Of a DNA stretch of 55,912 nt, positions 36,933 through 47,003 are shown one piece after another. Numbering within the stretch: position 1 is the stretch's first letter; each line of letters starts with the position of its first letter. The translations under genes and the position numbers were made by a program. Under the pieces are notes generated by a model. It did not search any database and was not told the DNA's origin. It saw nothing but the letters and a program-made list of their open reading frames with translations. The stretch is from an uncultured Clostridia bacterium (GTDB lineage Bacteria; Bacillota; Clostridia; TANB77; CAG-508), in assembly GCA_944393385.1 (NCBI GenBank), contig CALYAA010000010.1, forward strand, positions 1-55,912, read 5' to 3'.

Positions 36933-37097
36933 ATGGAAAAAAATCAAAAAATTAATTGTACAGTTGGAAGTTGTGTGTATCAAGATAGAAACAAAAAGAC
37001 ATGTACTTTATCTGCAATCAATGTAGTGCCAGTTGCTAATATAAATACATCTAAACCAGATGAATCTATGTGTGGTAGTTATGAGTGCCAACAATAA
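36933..37097 (+). CDS. DUF1540 cysteine-rich protein
   Basis: 54 residues. Four cysteines in the DUF1540 pattern: INCTVGSCVYQ and KTCTLSAINV, then a C-terminal CGSYEC pair. These small proteins probably bind metal and are common in sporulating Clostridia; their function is unknown. ATG with AAGAAAGGAA upstream. Fits between the 93-residue gene and fba with its own untranslated region. Confidence 0.85.
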   Translation: MEKNQKINCTVGSCVYQDRNKKTCTLSAINVVPVANINTSKPDESMCGSYECQQ

Positions 37098-37113
37098 CTT
37101 TTACTTGTTTTGC

Positions 37114-37142
37114 TTGACAAATAAATAAATTAGAAATAAAAT
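37114..37142 (+). promoter_or_regulatory. fba promoter
   Basis: TTGACA (37114-37119), 17 nt, TAAAAT (37137-37142). Confidence 0.75.
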
Positions 37143-37199
37143 ATGCTTGAAAATATGAGTTGAATATTTTATAAAAAATATTCAAAAGAAAAGGAGTGA

Positions 37200-38138
<939 letters not shown>

Positions 38139-38197
38139 AGTATAGTTAGACATGAAAAAAATATTTATTTGATTAATTAGAAAAATTAATAAAAATG

Positions 38198-38316
38198 AAA
38201 AAGCAGGTTTTAAAATAACAAAAAATCTGCTTTTTTATGTAATAGGAAAAAGCAATTTGTCCTATTACATAAAAAAGACTTCGCTTTAACAGATGCACTT
38301 GAGTTTACTTGTGTAA
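38198..38316 (+). repeat. Two-hairpin intergenic element, copy 2 (includes fba terminator)
   Basis: Hairpin 1, AAAAAGCAG (38198-38206) with CTGCTTTTT (38227-38235), is a normal terminator for fba. Its T run is also the 5' arm of hairpin 2, TTTTTTATGTAATAGGA (38231-38247) with its exact 17-nt complement (38260-38276), so the two cannot fully coexist. The tail 38287-38316 is shared with copy 1 (24/30). Confidence 0.7.
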
Positions 38317-38342
38317 ATTTGATATAAACAAATTAAATAAAA

Positions 38343-38807
38343 TCATGAAATTCTCTTTGCTGATTGTCTTAATGCTTTTTGCATTCTACGTTCAGCATCC
38401 TTTTTAGCAATGTCTTGTCTTTTATCATAAAGTTTTTTACCTTTTCCTAAACCTAATTCAAGTTTTATAATATTGCCTTTAAAATATAAACTAATAGGAA
38501 TTAAAGAATATCCATCTTGCTTACATTTTCCAAAAAGTTTTTGGATTTCTTTTTTATTTAAAAGAAGTTTTCTATCCCTTAAAGGGTCCTTATTATAGAT
38601 ATTTCCATGTTCATATGGACTTATATGCATAGAATATATAAAACATTCGCCATCTTTAAATCCAGCATAACTATCTTTTAAATTCACTTTTCCAGCTCTA
38701 ATAGATTTTATTTCTGTTCCAGTTAAAACAATTCCAACTTCAAATTTATCTTCAATATTAAAATTATGATATGCAATTGGATTTTTTGCAACTATTTTTA
38801 TATTCAT
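38343..38807 (-). CDS. smpB: SsrA-binding protein SmpB
   Basis: Partner of tmRNA in rescuing stalled ribosomes. [20 protein letters not shown] at the start, [20 protein letters not shown] near 29-48, [19 protein letters not shown], and the basic C-terminal tail [20 protein letters not shown]. 154 residues. An in-frame ATG nine codons earlier precedes the ribosome site; this ATG follows AAAGGA by 12 nt. No tmRNA gene was found in the window. Relevant to the frameshift finding because rescue systems act on stalled ribosomes. Confidence 0.96.
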   Translation of the reverse strand: MNIKIVAKNPIAYHNFNIEDKFEVGIVLTGTEIKSIRAGKVNLKDSYAGFKDGECFIYSMHISPYEHGNIYNKDPLRDRKLLLNKKEIQKLFGKCKQDGYSLIPISLYFKGNIIKLELGLGKGKKLYDKRQDIAKKDAERRMQKALRQSAKRIS

Positions 38808-38966
38808 AAAAAATTCCATTCCTTTCCAAGGCACACATAGTTATAAAAGAATTTTCTTTCAAACTAAATTGCTTTCTAAATTAAAATATAAATTAAGAAT
38901 CATAAATTAATTGTTATTTTATACTAAAATACCAAAAAAATCAAATGAAATTTTTAATCTTTTATA

Positions 38967-38995
38967 TTGCTTATTTTTACAAATTATGATAAATT
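38967..38995 (+). promoter_or_regulatory. Promoter of the large surface protein
   Basis: TTGCTT (38967-38972), 17 nt, TAAATT (38990-38995), then AAAGGAG before ATG 39034. Confidence 0.5.
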
Positions 38996-39033
38996 ATTTT
39001 TAAGAGTTAAAAGAGATAAAAGGAGAAAAACAA

Positions 39034-42000
39034 ATGAAACAAGAAAAATCCCAATCAATATATAAATATAATCTCAAAAAGAATAAAGAAAAAGGTTCTA
39101 TCACATTATATGTATTGGTAGCATGCATTTTTTTTACTATTGTATTAGGTCTTACATATGTTAATTTAGTATATAAATCTCAAGGGGTAGAGGAAAATTT
39201 AGAACAAATACAAGATAATTATTCAAAAAATGAGGAAGAAGAAGATAATGCTAATCAAGATATGAATGTAACAATTCAATATAAAGATCCTGACATAACT
39301 AATACATGGGTTAAAGAAATAACTTTAGTAGGAAGTGCTGAAAGAAAAGAAGGTACAGTTAGAAATATTGCTTTTTATGCTTTTGCTGAATATGATGTAG
39401 ATATTAATGATATAGTTTGGACTGAAACTGCAGATGATGAAAAATATAATCTAACCAAAGAAGTTACGATTAAAGAGAATGGTATATATAGATTTTATGT
39501 AAAAAATGATAATGAAGAAATTAGTTATTCTGATAGATTAACAGTAGCAAATATTGATAACATAAATCCAACACCAGGTTATATAGAAGCAACAGAAATA
39601 GATCCAAGTGATAATATAACTGAATTTGGAAGCTATAATTTTGGAAAATGGACAAGTTATAATGTTTATATAGAAAAATTTGATGGAACAGATGATGAAT
39701 CAGGACATAAAAGTTCTAAAATGACAATATTAAAAAACTCTTTAACAGTACCAGAATGGCAAAATATAGATGGTCCTGTTACATTAACAGAAATTGGTAC
39801 ATATACAATAACAGTAACAACAGAAGATAATCTAGGAAATGTTTCTAAAAGTGAGCCATATTATGTTTTAATAGATAAAAATGTACCTACATTAATATTA
39901 AAATATCATGATGAAAATGGAGGAGATTATCACGGAGAATGGACAAACCAAGATTTGTATGGTTCATTAACAATAAATACAAGTGAATCTGGAAAAACAG
40001 TCCAAAAATATCAATATTCTCAAAATGGATATACATGGAATGATATGATGGATTTATCTGGTTTCGATTTTGTAGCATTTATTAATGAGATGTTAGGAAA
40101 TGTTCATAATATAACTACTGATTATTATTTTGAATTTAATGAAGATAAAACTATGATGGGATCAAATAATACTAATGTCAATAATTCTATATCAGAAGGA
40201 TATATGGTATTAGATTTAACAGGTTATCCTTGGCTAAATATTTTGCTTAGTATTTCTGCTAAAGTATCAAGTGAAGAAAATCATGACTATGGTTTTATGG
40301 AAATAACAGAAAGTGAAGAATCTATAAATTTTGATCCAAATAATGATTATTGGATAAAAGTTTCTGGAGAGCAAGAAATTTCTGAATATAAATTATTAAG
40401 TGGAGGAAAAAAATATTATTTACATTATGGATATAGTAAAGATGAGAGTACCTCTGTAGGAACTGATTCATTTAGTTTTCAACCTTTAATAGTACCAGCA
40501 TATTTTATATATTTCGCAAATTATAATAAACAAGGAAATAATGTAACATTTAATTTTACTATAGAATCATATGCTGATGATTTATATTTTAGAGCAATAT
40601 ATGATGAAGATACACAAGATTATAGTAAAAAATCAAGTTCATATCCAATGAGAATTGACAAAACTGCACCAGTAGTTACAACAGAGTTAATTGCAAATGG
40701 TGATAAAGTGGATGTAAAAGTAAATGCAACAGACGCATTATCTGGTATTAAGCAAATATATTTAAGTACAGAAAATGTACCTCCAACAGAAGATAGTGAA
40801 TGGATAAGCCAAACATTATCAGAATTTGAATTAAATAATTTGGAAATGGACACAGTATATTATTTATGGGTACAAGATCAAGCAGGAAATATTTCAGAAG
40901 TAAATACATTCCAAACTCAAGCAAATTACAGAATAGATGGAGATAAAGTAACAACAACATTACAACAAGCAATACAAGTTGCTTCAACAGAATCAATTTC
41001 AACTATTGAACTATTAACTGGATATGATGATAAATCAGAGGTAGTTATAGATAGAAATATAGTACTAGATTTAAAAGGCTTTGTATTAACTAGAGAAAAT
41101 GAAATTACTATTAATGAAGGAGTTACTGTTAGAATTACAGGAAAAGAAAATTCACAAATTACAACAAATGATTCAAATACAAATACAATAATAAACAAAG
41201 GAAATCTTATGATATATGGAAATGCTGTTATTGAAAACTTTTCAACAACAGAAAGTAATAGAACAATATTTAATGATGGTGAAGATGCAGTTATTAATAT
41301 AGATGAAGAAGCTTGGGTAAGAGGATATTATTATGGAATTTATAATCATTCAGGAACAGTAGTTATTGACAATGGAAGAGTAGAATCAACATATTCTGCA
41401 AGTAGTGCAAGAGGAATTTATAATGAAACAGAAACATCAAAACTTTATATAAATAATGGTGAAGTTCAAGGATATTATGGAATTTATAATAATGATGTAA
41501 ATTCTCTAGTTGAAATTACTGGGGGAAAAGTAGTTGGATTAAATGCAGATGGAATTCATAATATAGGAATAGTAAATTTATATGGTGGAAGAGTAGAAGG
41601 AAAGTCTTTTGGAATATATTCAGAAAGTTCAAATACTGTAACTATAGGAAGAGAAACAGATGCATTAACCAATACTAATCCTGCTGTATATGGAGAAGTT
41701 TTTGCTGTGAGAATGAGTGATGAAACATATCAATTTAATTTATATAATGGAACAATAGGAAGTACATCTAAAGATACAAATTATAATGGAATATTAAATC
41801 CAAGAAAGGGATATATGCCATACACATATTTATCTACATATGATACATATGAAATTTATAATACATCTTTAACAGAAACAGTAGATAATATTGAAATTAC
41901 AACAAGTTCAAATACAGAAGGATTTACAAACGAGGATGTTATTATAACAGTAAAATATCCATATAATATTAATAATACAAAACAATATAGTTTTGATGGA

Positions 42001-42516
42001 ACTACTTGGATAGATACAAAAGATTATTTATTAGGACTTAATATTGAAGAAAATAAAACAGTTTATATAAGAATATTAGATGAACAAGGAACTGTTTTAG
42101 AAGAAAAACAATATGAAATAAAAAATATAGATCAAGATGATCCTATAATTAGTATTGAACCAGAGCAAACTTCTTATACTGTTTTTGCAGAAGATGAAAC
42201 AATAGATTTGAATTTCTCAATTACAATTGAAGATGTTGGAATAAGTGGCTTAAGTTCAACACAATATGCATGGGTTAAAGATGGAGAACAAGTTATATTT
42301 GAAGAACTTAATGGAACAACTTTAAATAAGACAAATTTAGGAATTGGATCATATCATTTATATGTAAGAGCTATAGATAATGCAGGAAATGAAGTAGAAA
42401 TAGTAAAACCTTATATAATTTCTTTAGATCCAAGTGTTGAAACAACACCAGAAACAGAAGAAACAACTTCAACAACAACAAATACTAATCAAACAAATAC
42501 TTCAGAAACAAATTAA
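39034..42516 (+). CDS. Large surface protein with Ig-like domains and a beta-helix
   Basis: 1160 residues, exported and anchored by an N-terminal prepilin-like helix (KGSITLYVLVACIFFTIVLG) after a basic leader of about 22 residues. Ig-like modules follow: near 85-175, 185-285 (TEDNLGNVSKSEPYYVLIDK) and 545-630 (ATDALSGIKQIYLSTENVPP, WVQDQAGNIS). A right-handed beta-helix lies near 635-850 with repeats such as GIYNHSGTVVIDNG, GIYNETETSKLYINNG and GIYNNDVNSLVEITGG. A last Ig-like region and a Thr/Glu-rich tail end it. No LPxTG or SLH motif. Probably adhesive or carbohydrate-related; no catalytic site seen. ATG with AAAGGAG. Confidence 0.78.
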   Translation: MKQEKSQSIYKYNLKKNKEKGSITLYVLVACIFFTIVLGLTYVNLVYKSQGVEENLEQIQDNYSKNEEEEDNANQDMNVTIQYKDPDITNTWVKEITLVGSAERKEGTVRNIAFYAFAEYDVDINDIVWTETADDEKYNLTKEVTIKENGIYRFYVKNDNEEISYSDRLTVANIDNINPTPGYIEATEIDPSDNITEFGSYNFGKWTSYNVYIEKFDGTDDESGHKSSKMTILKNSLTVPEWQNIDGPVTLTEIGTYTITVTTEDNLGNVSKSEPYYVLIDKNVPTLILKYHDENGGDYHGEWTNQDLYGSLTINTSESGKTVQKYQYSQNGYTWNDMMDLSGFDFVAFINEMLGNVHNITTDYYFEFNEDKTMMGSNNTNVNNSISEGYMVLDLTGYPWLNILLSISAKVSSEENHDYGFMEITESEESINFDPNNDYWIKVSGEQEISEYKLLSGGKKYYLHYGYSKDESTSVGTDSFSFQPLIVPAYFIYFANYNKQGNNVTFNFTIESYADDLYFRAIYDEDTQDYSKKSSSYPMRIDKTAPVVTTELIANGDKVDVKVNATDALSGIKQIYLSTENVPPTEDSEWISQTLSEFELNNLEMDTVYYLWVQDQAGNISEVNTFQTQANYRIDGDKVTTTLQQAIQVASTESISTIELLTGYDDKSEVVIDRNIVLDLKGFVLTRENEITINEGVTVRITGKENSQITTNDSNTNTIINKGNLMIYGNAVIENFSTTESNRTIFNDGEDAVINIDEEAWVRGYYYGIYNHSGTVVIDNGRVESTYSASSARGIYNETETSKLYINNGEVQGYYGIYNNDVNSLVEITGGKVVGLNADGIHNIGIVNLYGGRVEGKSFGIYSESSNTVTIGRETDALTNTNPAVYGEVFAVRMSDETYQFNLYNGTIGSTSKDTNYNGILNPRKGYMPYTYLSTYDTYEIYNTSLTETVDNIEITTSSNTEGFTNEDVIITVKYPYNINNTKQYSFDGTTWIDTKDYLLGLNIEENKTVYIRILDEQGTVLEEKQYEIKNIDQDDPIISIEPEQTSYTVFAEDETIDLNFSITIEDVGISGLSSTQYAWVKDGEQVIFEELNGTTLNKTNLGIGSYHLYVRAIDNAGNEVEIVKPYIISLDPSVETTPETEETTSTTTNTNQTNTSETN

Positions 42517-42527
42517 TAAAAATGATA

Positions 42528-42577
42528 GTGGGCTTTTATAAAATATATTAAATTATAATTTAATTAAAAAAGCCCAC
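42528..42577 (+). terminator. Long hairpin after the surface-protein gene
   Basis: GTGGGCTTTT (42528-42537) with AAAAGCCCAC (42568-42577), plus an inner palindrome TTAAATTATAATTTAA. No clear U tract follows on the plus strand, so terminator activity is likely but imperfect. Confidence 0.5.
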
Positions 42578-42621
42578 ATCAACTTCCAAACTTATATAGT
42601 TGAAATTTTGTAGAATAAAAT

Positions 42622-42660
42622 GTTGAAAAAGTACAATTCTTTTTCAACTTGATTGTACTT
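42622..42660 (+). promoter_or_regulatory. Competing hairpins directly before a ribosome site
   Basis: Stem A: GTTGAAAAA (42622-42630) with TTTTTCAAC (42640-42648). Stem B: AAGTACAA (42629-42636) with TTGTACTT (42653-42660). B uses A's loop, so the two are alternative or knotted. GAAGGAAGGA follows at once. Confidence 0.45.
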
Positions 42661-42670
42661 GAAGGAAGGA

Positions 42671-43183
42671 ATGAGATTTAAATTGAAAAAGATAAATAAA
42701 AAACTTATAGTTTTAATTTTAATATTGTTAATTACTATTATAATTTTAACAATTATACTATTTAAAAATAGAAAAGAGAAATTAGACAATAATTATTTAG
42801 ATATTAAACCAAGTATATCTTCAGAAAAAAGTGAAATAGATATGGATAATTTAACAAATAGTGAAATAGCAAAAGATGGATTAAAAATTAATAAATCTTC
42901 TAAAATACAAGAAGGAATTGAATTTAATGACTTGAAAATAAAAGATATTAAAATAGAAGCAGGAAAGAATATATCTATATTTAATGCAAAAATAGATAAT
43001 ACACTTGATAAAGACTTAGATGGATATTTAATAGATGTGATTTTTTTAGATGAAAGTGGAAATGAAATAGATAGAGTTGAAACAACATTCCCAAAAATAA
43101 AAAAAGGGAAAACAGGATATATAACAGCAACAACTACAAAAGATATTGCTACTGCTTATGATATCAAAATTGAAAGAAAATAA
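42671..43183 (+). CDS. Membrane-anchored FxLYD-like domain protein
   Basis: About 170 residues. N-terminal helix (LIVLILILLITIIILTIILF) after a basic stretch. A polar linker follows, then a beta-sandwich domain at about 90-170 (INKSSKIQEGIEFNDLKIKD, IDNTLDKDLDGYLIDVIFLD, VETTFPKIKKGKTGYITATT) of the kind found in FxLYD/DUF4352 surface proteins. The start is uncertain: ATG 42671 has GAAGGA very close, and TTG 42683 is better spaced; both leave the helix intact. Function unknown; it may partner with the surface protein upstream. Confidence 0.62.
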   Translation: MRFKLKKINKKLIVLILILLITIIILTIILFKNRKEKLDNNYLDIKPSISSEKSEIDMDNLTNSEIAKDGLKINKSSKIQEGIEFNDLKIKDIKIEAGKNISIFNAKIDNTLDKDLDGYLIDVIFLDESGNEIDRVETTFPKIKKGKTGYITATTTKDIATAYDIKIERK

Positions 43184-43211
43184 ATAAATCTCTTTATAAG
43201 GAGAAATACAT

Positions 43212-44153
43212 ATGAAAATTGGAATAGATATTGGCGGAAGCCATATAGGAATTGGACTAATTGATGAAAAAGGCATTATTGTAGATAAAGAAGAAAAATA
43301 TATAGTAAATGATTCTCAAAATAATTCTCAAAAGGAAATAAAGAAAGATAATCTTAAAAAAGAACTAGAAGATTTTCTTATAAAAAAAATTAATCAATAT
43401 AAAGAAAAAAATAAGATTGAAAATATTGGAATGGCAATACCAGGTACAGTTAATAAAACAACAATAATTAGAGCTGTAAATTTAGGACTAGAAAATTATA
43501 ATATTGCAGAAAAAATAGAAGAAAAAACAAATATAAAAGTACACTTACGAAATGATGCAAAATGTTCTGCATTAGCAGAATTAAAATATGGAAATTTAAA
43601 AGGATATGAAAATGGTTTGTTTTTATGTATTGGAACTGGAATTGGAGGAGCTATAGTATATAATGGAAAAGTTTTGGAATCCAAAAATGTACCAGGTTAT
43701 GAATTTAGTCATATGATTATTCAAAAAAATGGAATTCAATGTAATTGTGGTAAAAGAGGATGTTTTGAAGCTTATTCTAGTATTAAAAGACTGAAAGAAC
43801 ATATTGCAAATGAATTTGGTTTGAATAATTTGGACAATCAATTTATAAAAGAATTTATCATAAAAAATCAAAATGATATAAGATTAAAATATTTTATAAG
43901 TCAATATATAGAAAATCTAGCAATTGGAATATCAAATTTAATAAATATATTTGAACCAGAAGTAATTGTATTTGGAGGAGGATTTGTTGATTATAGTGAT
44001 ATACTAATAGAACCACTAAAAAAACAAATTTTAACAACAAATTTGCTTTTTAACAAAAGAAATGATATAATTTTAAAGCTTGCAAAATTAGGAAATGATG
44101 CAGGAATTATAGGAGCATCTTTAAATGATAAAACACCTATATTTAATGAATAA
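43212..44153 (+). CDS. ROK-family sugar kinase (glucokinase-like)
   Basis: Phosphorylates a sugar, probably glucose, with ATP. GIDIGGSHIGIGLIDEKG at the start is the phosphate-binding loop. GMAIPGTVNK, LRNDAKCSALAELKYG with the catalytic Asp, GTGIGGAIVYNGKV, and the ROK zinc motif CNCGKRGCFE near 177-186 follow. 313 residues, no DNA-binding domain, so kinase rather than repressor. ATG with AAGGAG. Followed by mtaB with a 32-nt gap. Confidence 0.92.
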   Translation: MKIGIDIGGSHIGIGLIDEKGIIVDKEEKYIVNDSQNNSQKEIKKDNLKKELEDFLIKKINQYKEKNKIENIGMAIPGTVNKTTIIRAVNLGLENYNIAEKIEEKTNIKVHLRNDAKCSALAELKYGNLKGYENGLFLCIGTGIGGAIVYNGKVLESKNVPGYEFSHMIIQKNGIQCNCGKRGCFEAYSSIKRLKEHIANEFGLNNLDNQFIKEFIIKNQNDIRLKYFISQYIENLAIGISNLINIFEPEVIVFGGGFVDYSDILIEPLKKQILTTNLLFNKRNDIILKLAKLGNDAGIIGASLNDKTPIFNE

Positions 44154-44185
44154 ATTAAGATCATTTAAAAGGAAAGTGGAAATCA

Positions 44186-45503
44186 ATGAAAAACAACAAA
44201 TATAAAAATGTAGCCTTTATTACATTACGGATGTAAAGTAAATCAATATGAAACAAATGGAATGATTCAAAAATTTCAAGAAAATGGATATAATATAGTA
44301 GATATTGATAAAGAAATTTCGGATATATGTATTGTAAATACATGTACAGTTACCAATATTGCTGATAGAAAATCAAGACAATCATTAAGAAAAGTAAAAG
44401 AAAAGAATAAAAACGCAATTATTGTAGCTACAGGTTGTTATGCACAAAGTTACAAAGAAGAATTAGAAAAAATGAAAGAAATTGATTTAGTACTTGGAAA
44501 TGAAGAAAAAAAAGACATTGTAAATCATATTGAAGAATTTTTAAGATTAAATAAGAAAATTATTTGTGTAAAAGATATTTCTAAACAAAAAGAATTTGAT
44601 GAATTAGGAGAAATCTCTTATACAGAGAAAACAAGAGCTGTAATAAAGGTTCAAGATGGATGTAATCAATTTTGCTCATATTGTATTATACCATATGCAA
44701 GAGGACGAATTCGTAGTAGAAATATAGAAAATGTAATTAATGAAATAAAAAGAATTGCACAAAATGGAATTAAAGAAGTTGTTATTACAGGAATTCATCT
44801 TGCATCATACGGAAAAGATTTTGAACAAAATATAGGATTAATTGATTTACTAGAAAAAATAAATGAAATAGATGGAATTTTACGTATAAGATTAGGATCT
44901 TTAGAACCACAAATTATAACAGAAGAATTTATGCAAAGATTAATTAAATTAAACAAAATATGTCATTCTTTTCATTTATCATTACAAAGTGGCTGTGATG
45001 AAACATTAAAGAGAATGAATAGAAAATATACAACAAGTGAATTCGCTGAAATTGCTAATATATTAAGAAAGTATTATAAAGATGTTATACTTACAACAGA
45101 TATAATTGTGGGATTTCCAGGTGAAACAGAAGAAGAATTTAAAGAAACATATGATTTTTTAGAAAAAATAAAATTTTATAAAATGCATATTTTCCCATAT
45201 TCACCTAGAAAAGGAACGATAGCAGCAAAAATGCCAAATCAAATATCTGGTGATATAAAAAGCAAACGAAGTAAAACATTAATAGAATTATCAGATAAAA
45301 ATCAAAAAGATTATAATGAAAAATTATTAGAAAAAAATGTTAAAGTTTTGTTTGAAGAACCTAAAAATGGTTATATAAAAGGACATACTTCAAACTTTAT
45401 TTTAGTAAAATGTAAAACAAATCAAAATTTTGAAAATCAAATAAAAAGTGTAAAAATAATAGGAGCAGAAATTGAAGACGTAATTGGGGAAGTTAACAGC
45501 TAA
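44186..45503 (+). CDS. mtaB: tRNA methylthiotransferase MtaB, interrupted by a +1 frameshift at CGG-A
   Basis: Radical-SAM enzyme adding a methylthio group to t6A37 of tRNA. Zero frame: MKNNKYKNVAFITL, then CGG (44228-44230), ATG, TAA. Dropping C44228 gives GGA TGT AAA and restores GCKVNQYETNGM, so the invariant TLGCKVNQYET motif, whose Cys binds the auxiliary iron-sulfur cluster, spans the shift. The rest is intact: IVNTCTVTNIADRKSRQS, CNQFCSYCIIPYARG, LSLQSGCDETLKRMNRKY and a TRAM-like end. 438 residues in all. AAAGGAAAG precedes ATG 44186; an internal ATG (44262) lacks a ribosome site and the essential Cys. Confidence 0.88.
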
Positions 45504-45571
45504 ATAAATAAAATACAAATAATAGTATAGTGTTGTAATAAATTTGTAATATAAATTTAATATAAATATAC

Positions 45572-45600
45572 TTGCAAAAATGCGAAAAATATTATATAAG
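45572..45600 (+). promoter_or_regulatory. Promoter of the Asn-rich protein
   Basis: TTGCAA (45572-45577), 17 nt, TATAAG (45595-45600). Confidence 0.5.
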
Positions 45601-45644
45601 TAAAATAGAAAATTTTATATTAATACTACAAAGGAGGAATAAAT

Positions 45645-46148
45645 ATGGCAAGTATAGAAGAACTTTCTGGTGTTTATGGTGGAATTAAAGTAGGAGATAG
45701 TTCACAATCAAGTGGAGAACAAACTGTTGGAGATAATAATACAATAAATTCAAGCAATGGAGTAAATACTGTAAATTCAGAAAATGGAATAAATGTAGGA
45801 GTTTATGGAAATTATACAAATATTCAAAATAATGAAAATGTAACAAATACAGGAATTTATGGAAGTGTAAGTACTGAAGTTAATAATAACACAAGTGTTC
45901 CAGGAGATACAACGAATTATGAAAATGCAGATAATTTAATAACTGTAGGAAAAAATCTACCAGCTAAAACTGGATTTTGGAATAAAGTAAAATCTGTTTT
46001 ATTTAAAGAGATAAAAATAGAATTAAATCCATATGAACAAAAAATAGAAAAAGAAATAAATGATTTTTTACATCAAGAAATTACATGGCAAAAAGTAAAA
46101 AATTTCTTATTCCAAGATATTAGTTTTGGAAAGAAAAAAGAAAATTGA
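45645..46148 (+). CDS. Asn-rich protein with a duplicated C-terminal motif, unknown function
   Basis: 167 residues. Starts MASIEELSGVYGGIKVGD. A low-complexity Asn/Thr/Ser/Gly region follows (about 20-105) with loose repeats GVYGNYTN and GIYGSVST. The basic/aromatic C-terminus holds two similar segments, WNKVKSVLFKEIKIEL (about 114-129) and WQKVKNFLFQDISFGK (about 147-162). No signal peptide or membrane helix. AAGGAGG before the ATG. It occupies the place where secY usually precedes adk. No family recognised. Confidence 0.6.
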   Translation: MASIEELSGVYGGIKVGDSSQSSGEQTVGDNNTINSSNGVNTVNSENGINVGVYGNYTNIQNNENVTNTGIYGSVSTEVNNNTSVPGDTTNYENADNLITVGKNLPAKTGFWNKVKSVLFKEIKIELNPYEQKIEKEINDFLHQEITWQKVKNFLFQDISFGKKKEN

Positions 46149-46212
46149 TATATTAATATTCTAAACAATAAAATATAGCTGTAAATAGTAATTTAAATTT
46201 TTATAAAATTGG

Positions 46213-46250
46213 AAAAAATAGCGAGAAACTCTTGCTATTTTTTATTTTTT
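46213..46250 (+). terminator. Terminator overlapping the adk promoter
   Basis: AAAAAATAGC-GAG-aaa-CTC-tt-GCTATTTTTT (46213-46243), then ATTTTTT. Its 3' arm contains the -35 box of the adk promoter. Confidence 0.88.
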
Positions 46251-46260
46251 AGGGTAAAAT
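46232..46260 (+). promoter_or_regulatory. adk operon promoter
   Basis: TTGCTA (46232-46237), 17 nt, TAAAAT (46255-46260). The -35 lies within the upstream terminator stem. Confidence 0.6.
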
Positions 46261-46305
46261 ATATTAGTCAAAAAAGAGAATTTTAAAAGAAAGGAAAGAA
46301 AGATT

Positions 46306-46971
46306 ATGAATATTATTATGTTAGGAGCACAAGGAACTGGAAAAGGAACAGTGGCAGGTGAAATTAGTGAAAATACAGGAATGGTACAAATTTCAACAGG
46401 AGATATATTTAGAAAAAATATAAGTGAAAAAACACCATTAGGAATAGAAGCTGATAAATTTATTTCACAAGGAAATTTAGTGCCAGATGAGATTACAATA
46501 CCTATGGTTGAAGATAGACTTACATGGGATGATGCTAAAAATGGAGTTATATTAGACGGATTTCCTAGAACAATTAAACAAGCAGAAGCTTTAGACAAAA
46601 TTTTAGAAGCAAAAGGGGAAAAAATTGATTTAGTAGTTAACTTAGTAACTCCAAAAGAAGAAATAATAGACAGAATGTTAACAAGAAGAGTTTGCACAAA
46701 CCCTGATTGTAAAGCAACATATAACACAAAATTACATCCTCCAAAAGTAGAAGGAATATGTGATAAATGTGGATCACCATTAAAACAAAGAGACGATGAT
46801 TCAAACCCTGATGCAATAAAAAGAAGACTAGAAATATATGAAGAAAAAACAAGTCCATTGGTAGAATACTATAAAAATAAAGGAGTATTAAGAACAGAAA
46901 CAGTTAGCATTTCAATTAATAGAATGGGAAAGGATGTAGCAAGAGATATAGTAAATGACATAAAAAAATAA
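46306..46971 (+). CDS. adk: Adenylate kinase (zinc type)
   Basis: Interconverts 2 ADP with ATP and AMP. P-loop GAQGTGKGT at about 7-15; AMP site GDIFRKN and LDGFPRTIKQAEAL. The LID domain has four cysteines (CTNPDC and CDKCG), giving the zinc-binding form. 221 residues. The P-loop is slightly atypical (AQGT rather than PGAG). ATG with GAAAGGAAAG. First gene of the ribosomal alpha-type cluster here. Confidence 0.96.
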   Translation: MNIIMLGAQGTGKGTVAGEISENTGMVQISTGDIFRKNISEKTPLGIEADKFISQGNLVPDEITIPMVEDRLTWDDAKNGVILDGFPRTIKQAEALDKILEAKGEKIDLVVNLVTPKEEIIDRMLTRRVCTNPDCKATYNTKLHPPKVEGICDKCGSPLKQRDDDSNPDAIKRRLEIYEEKTSPLVEYYKNKGVLRTETVSISINRMGKDVARDIVNDIKK

Positions 46972-47003
46972 GCTTTTTTAATTAGAAAGGATACAAATAT
47001 ATA

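Noticed and set aside
38139..38342. A tmRNA gene next to smpB
   Set aside because: The gap only holds the two-hairpin element; no tRNA-like ends or tag-coding frame were found.
42622..42658. Calling the 42622 region an H-type pseudoknot
   Set aside because: The first connecting loop would be zero and the last only 4 nt across a 9-bp stem, which is sterically tight; alternative hairpins are simpler.
45645..45700. ELSGVYGG as a double-glycine bacteriocin leader
   Set aside because: No peptidase-transporter or immunity gene nearby, and the remaining 150 residues do not look like a bacteriocin.
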